From a bacterium (GTDB lineage Bacteria > Ratteibacteria > UBA8468), in contig DAOWFY010000138.1 of assembly GCA_030637775.1 (NCBI GenBank), positions 1 through 6,684 of the forward strand: 6,684 nt of DNA, read 5' to 3'. The notes under the pieces are model-generated. The model ran no database searches and had not been told where the DNA came from. It saw only the letters and a program-made list of their open reading frames with translations. The position numbers were made by a program, and so were the translations under genes. Positions 5,812 through 6,684 of the stretch are shown one piece after another. How positions within the stretch are numbered: position 1 is the first letter of the stretch; each line of letters begins with the position of its first letter.

Positions 5812-6684
5812 AGATGAAAAAGGTTAATTTAGGAATTATCGGGCTGGGGGGAATGGGAAACTACCATGCGAAGTCCTTGAAGACCGGAATGGAGGATGTG
5901 GAAATTTTAGCCGCCGCAGACACTGATCGCAATAGAACTAAACAATTTACTAAAAAGTATAGGATAAAATATTCCTTCGCCGATTACCACCAATTACTGG
6001 ATGTTGAGGAGATAGATGCGGTGTTGATTTGCCTACCTACCTTTTTACACGCTGAGGTAGTTGTCTCTGCTGCCAAAAAGGGCAAGGGTATTTTCTGCGA
6101 GAAGCCCATTGCCATGAATTTAAAGGATGCAGAGAGGATGACGAAGAGCTGCCAGGAGAATCGGGTTAAATTTATGATTGGCTTTGTGCGGCGGTTCGAC
6201 AATTTCTGGGGAAAAGCCCGTGAAATAGTAAAGAAAGGTATTTTGGGGAGGCCGGTTATCTGGCATGATACAGCCTCTTCTACCGGCGCTCCTTACCCCT
6301 GGTATTTTGATAAGGAGAAAGGAGGAGGTCCTTTGATCGATGGAGCGGTGCACAACTACGATTTCGCTTACTATACATTTGGAGAGGCGAAAAAGGTTTA
6401 TGCTACAACTAAAACCTTCAAGAAGAATATCTCTGGTATCGATACCGGCTCGGCCATTATTGAATATAAGTCCGGGGATGAGCATGTTATCTCCTGGTCC
6501 TGGGGTCTACCTAAAGGGTCTTTTGGAGGAAGGCTTACCGATATCATTGGCCCTAAAGGAGCTCTCCTTTTTCCCGGCTCCTTTGATCCCCGCGAAGTTC
6601 CTAAATCGATTGACCAAGGGAAATATGGGATATTCTGTCTTCTCCGCAAAGGAGGAAAAAAGGAGTGGATAAAGTATCGGAAAA
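5808..6684 (+). CDS. Gfo/Idh/MocA family oxidoreductase (second of a pair), 3' truncated by the window
   Basis: The frame starting at ATG 5808 is open to the end of the window (292 codons, no stop), so the gene continues outside. The start overlaps the previous stop as ATGA, the classic arrangement for translational coupling. A second ATG two codons later (5814) is an alternative start, and no strong Shine-Dalgarno is present. The Rossmann motif is GIIGLGGMG at 9-17, with acid D43 after the second strand. EKP is at 98-100 (K99), and GGGPLIDGAVH holds the expected catalytic pair D178 and H182. The region after about residue 125 (FVRRFD) resembles the inositol 2-dehydrogenase and related sugar-dehydrogenase branch. 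It differs widely from its neighbour outside the shared motifs, so the two probably act on different intermediates or in successive steps. Family lengths of roughly 330-380 suggest that a few dozen residues are missing. Confidence 0.88.
   Translation, partial: MKMKKVNLGIIGLGGMGNYHAKSLKTGMEDVEILAAADTDRNRTKQFTKKYRIKYSFADYHQLLDVEEIDAVLICLPTFLHAEVVVSAAKKGKGIFCEKPIAMNLKDAERMTKSCQENRVKFMIGFVRRFDNFWGKAREIVKKGILGRPVIWHDTASSTGAPYPWYFDKEKGGGPLIDGAVHNYDFAYYTFGEAKKVYATTKTFKKNISGIDTGSAIIEYKSGDEHVISWSWGLPKGSFGGRLTDIIGPKGALLFPGSFDPREVPKSIDQGKYGIFCLLRKGGKKEWIKYRK

Noticed and set aside
5984-6672. Several open frames on both strands at the right end (72, 121, 110 and 83 codons)
   Set aside because: All lie within the second oxidoreductase, whose frame is open from 5808 to the window end with clear family motifs.
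1-6684. CRISPR array, phage genes, toxin-antitoxin or defence genes
   Set aside because: There are no spaced direct repeats, and no gene with motifs of such systems on either strand.

Overview
This window looks like the chromosome of an AT-leaning, probably anaerobic, uncultivated bacterium. The best metabolic clue is a gene for a methyltetrahydrofolate:corrinoid methyltransferase (AcsE type, Wood-Ljungdahl or related one-carbon metabolism). It sits among sugar-metabolism genes: an L-ribulokinase, a PHP-fold metallohydrolase, a HAD-fold hydrolase and two Gfo/Idh/MocA dehydrogenases. I cannot fix the phylum from sequence alone.

Layout. Everything left of about 4780 is on the minus strand and everything right of it on the plus strand. 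A 78-bp divergent intergenic region (4777-4854) separates the two groups and carries two abutting candidate promoters. Reading leftwards from it: the methyltransferase gene (4776-3970); a 207-bp MITE-like element with perfect 27-bp terminal inverted repeats (3787-3993), whose end supplies the last seven codons and the stop of the methyltransferase; a tRNA-Pro with anticodon GGG (3772-3697); an L-ribulokinase gene (araB, 3681-1992) broken by a frameshift near 2883; a 351-bp stretch (1641-1991) with a weak terminator, possible gene debris and inverted repeats; a PHP/CehA-McbA-like metallohydrolase gene (1640-594); and a HAD-family gene beginning 3 nt later, frameshifted near position 119 and leaving the window. 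Reading rightwards: a complete Gfo/Idh/MocA oxidoreductase (4855-5811), overlapped by ATGA with a second one (5808 onward) that runs off the window end.

How the genes may work together. The two dehydrogenases form a translationally coupled pair that probably oxidises and reduces a sugar, polyol or sugar acid. AraB would phosphorylate L-ribulose, and the PHP and HAD genes look like a coupled hydrolase pair acting on phosphorylated or ester substrates. No isomerase or epimerase is visible, so no complete arabinose route can be claimed. The methyltransferase has its own promoter and may be functionally unrelated.

The most notable features are the mobile element that has become the 3' end of a metabolic gene, the apparently leaderless methyltransferase transcript reading from a back-to-back promoter pair, and two clear frameshifts (possibly three) in one co-oriented run of genes. 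The frameshifts mean either real gene decay or sequencing errors. I saw no convincing new defence or mobile system.
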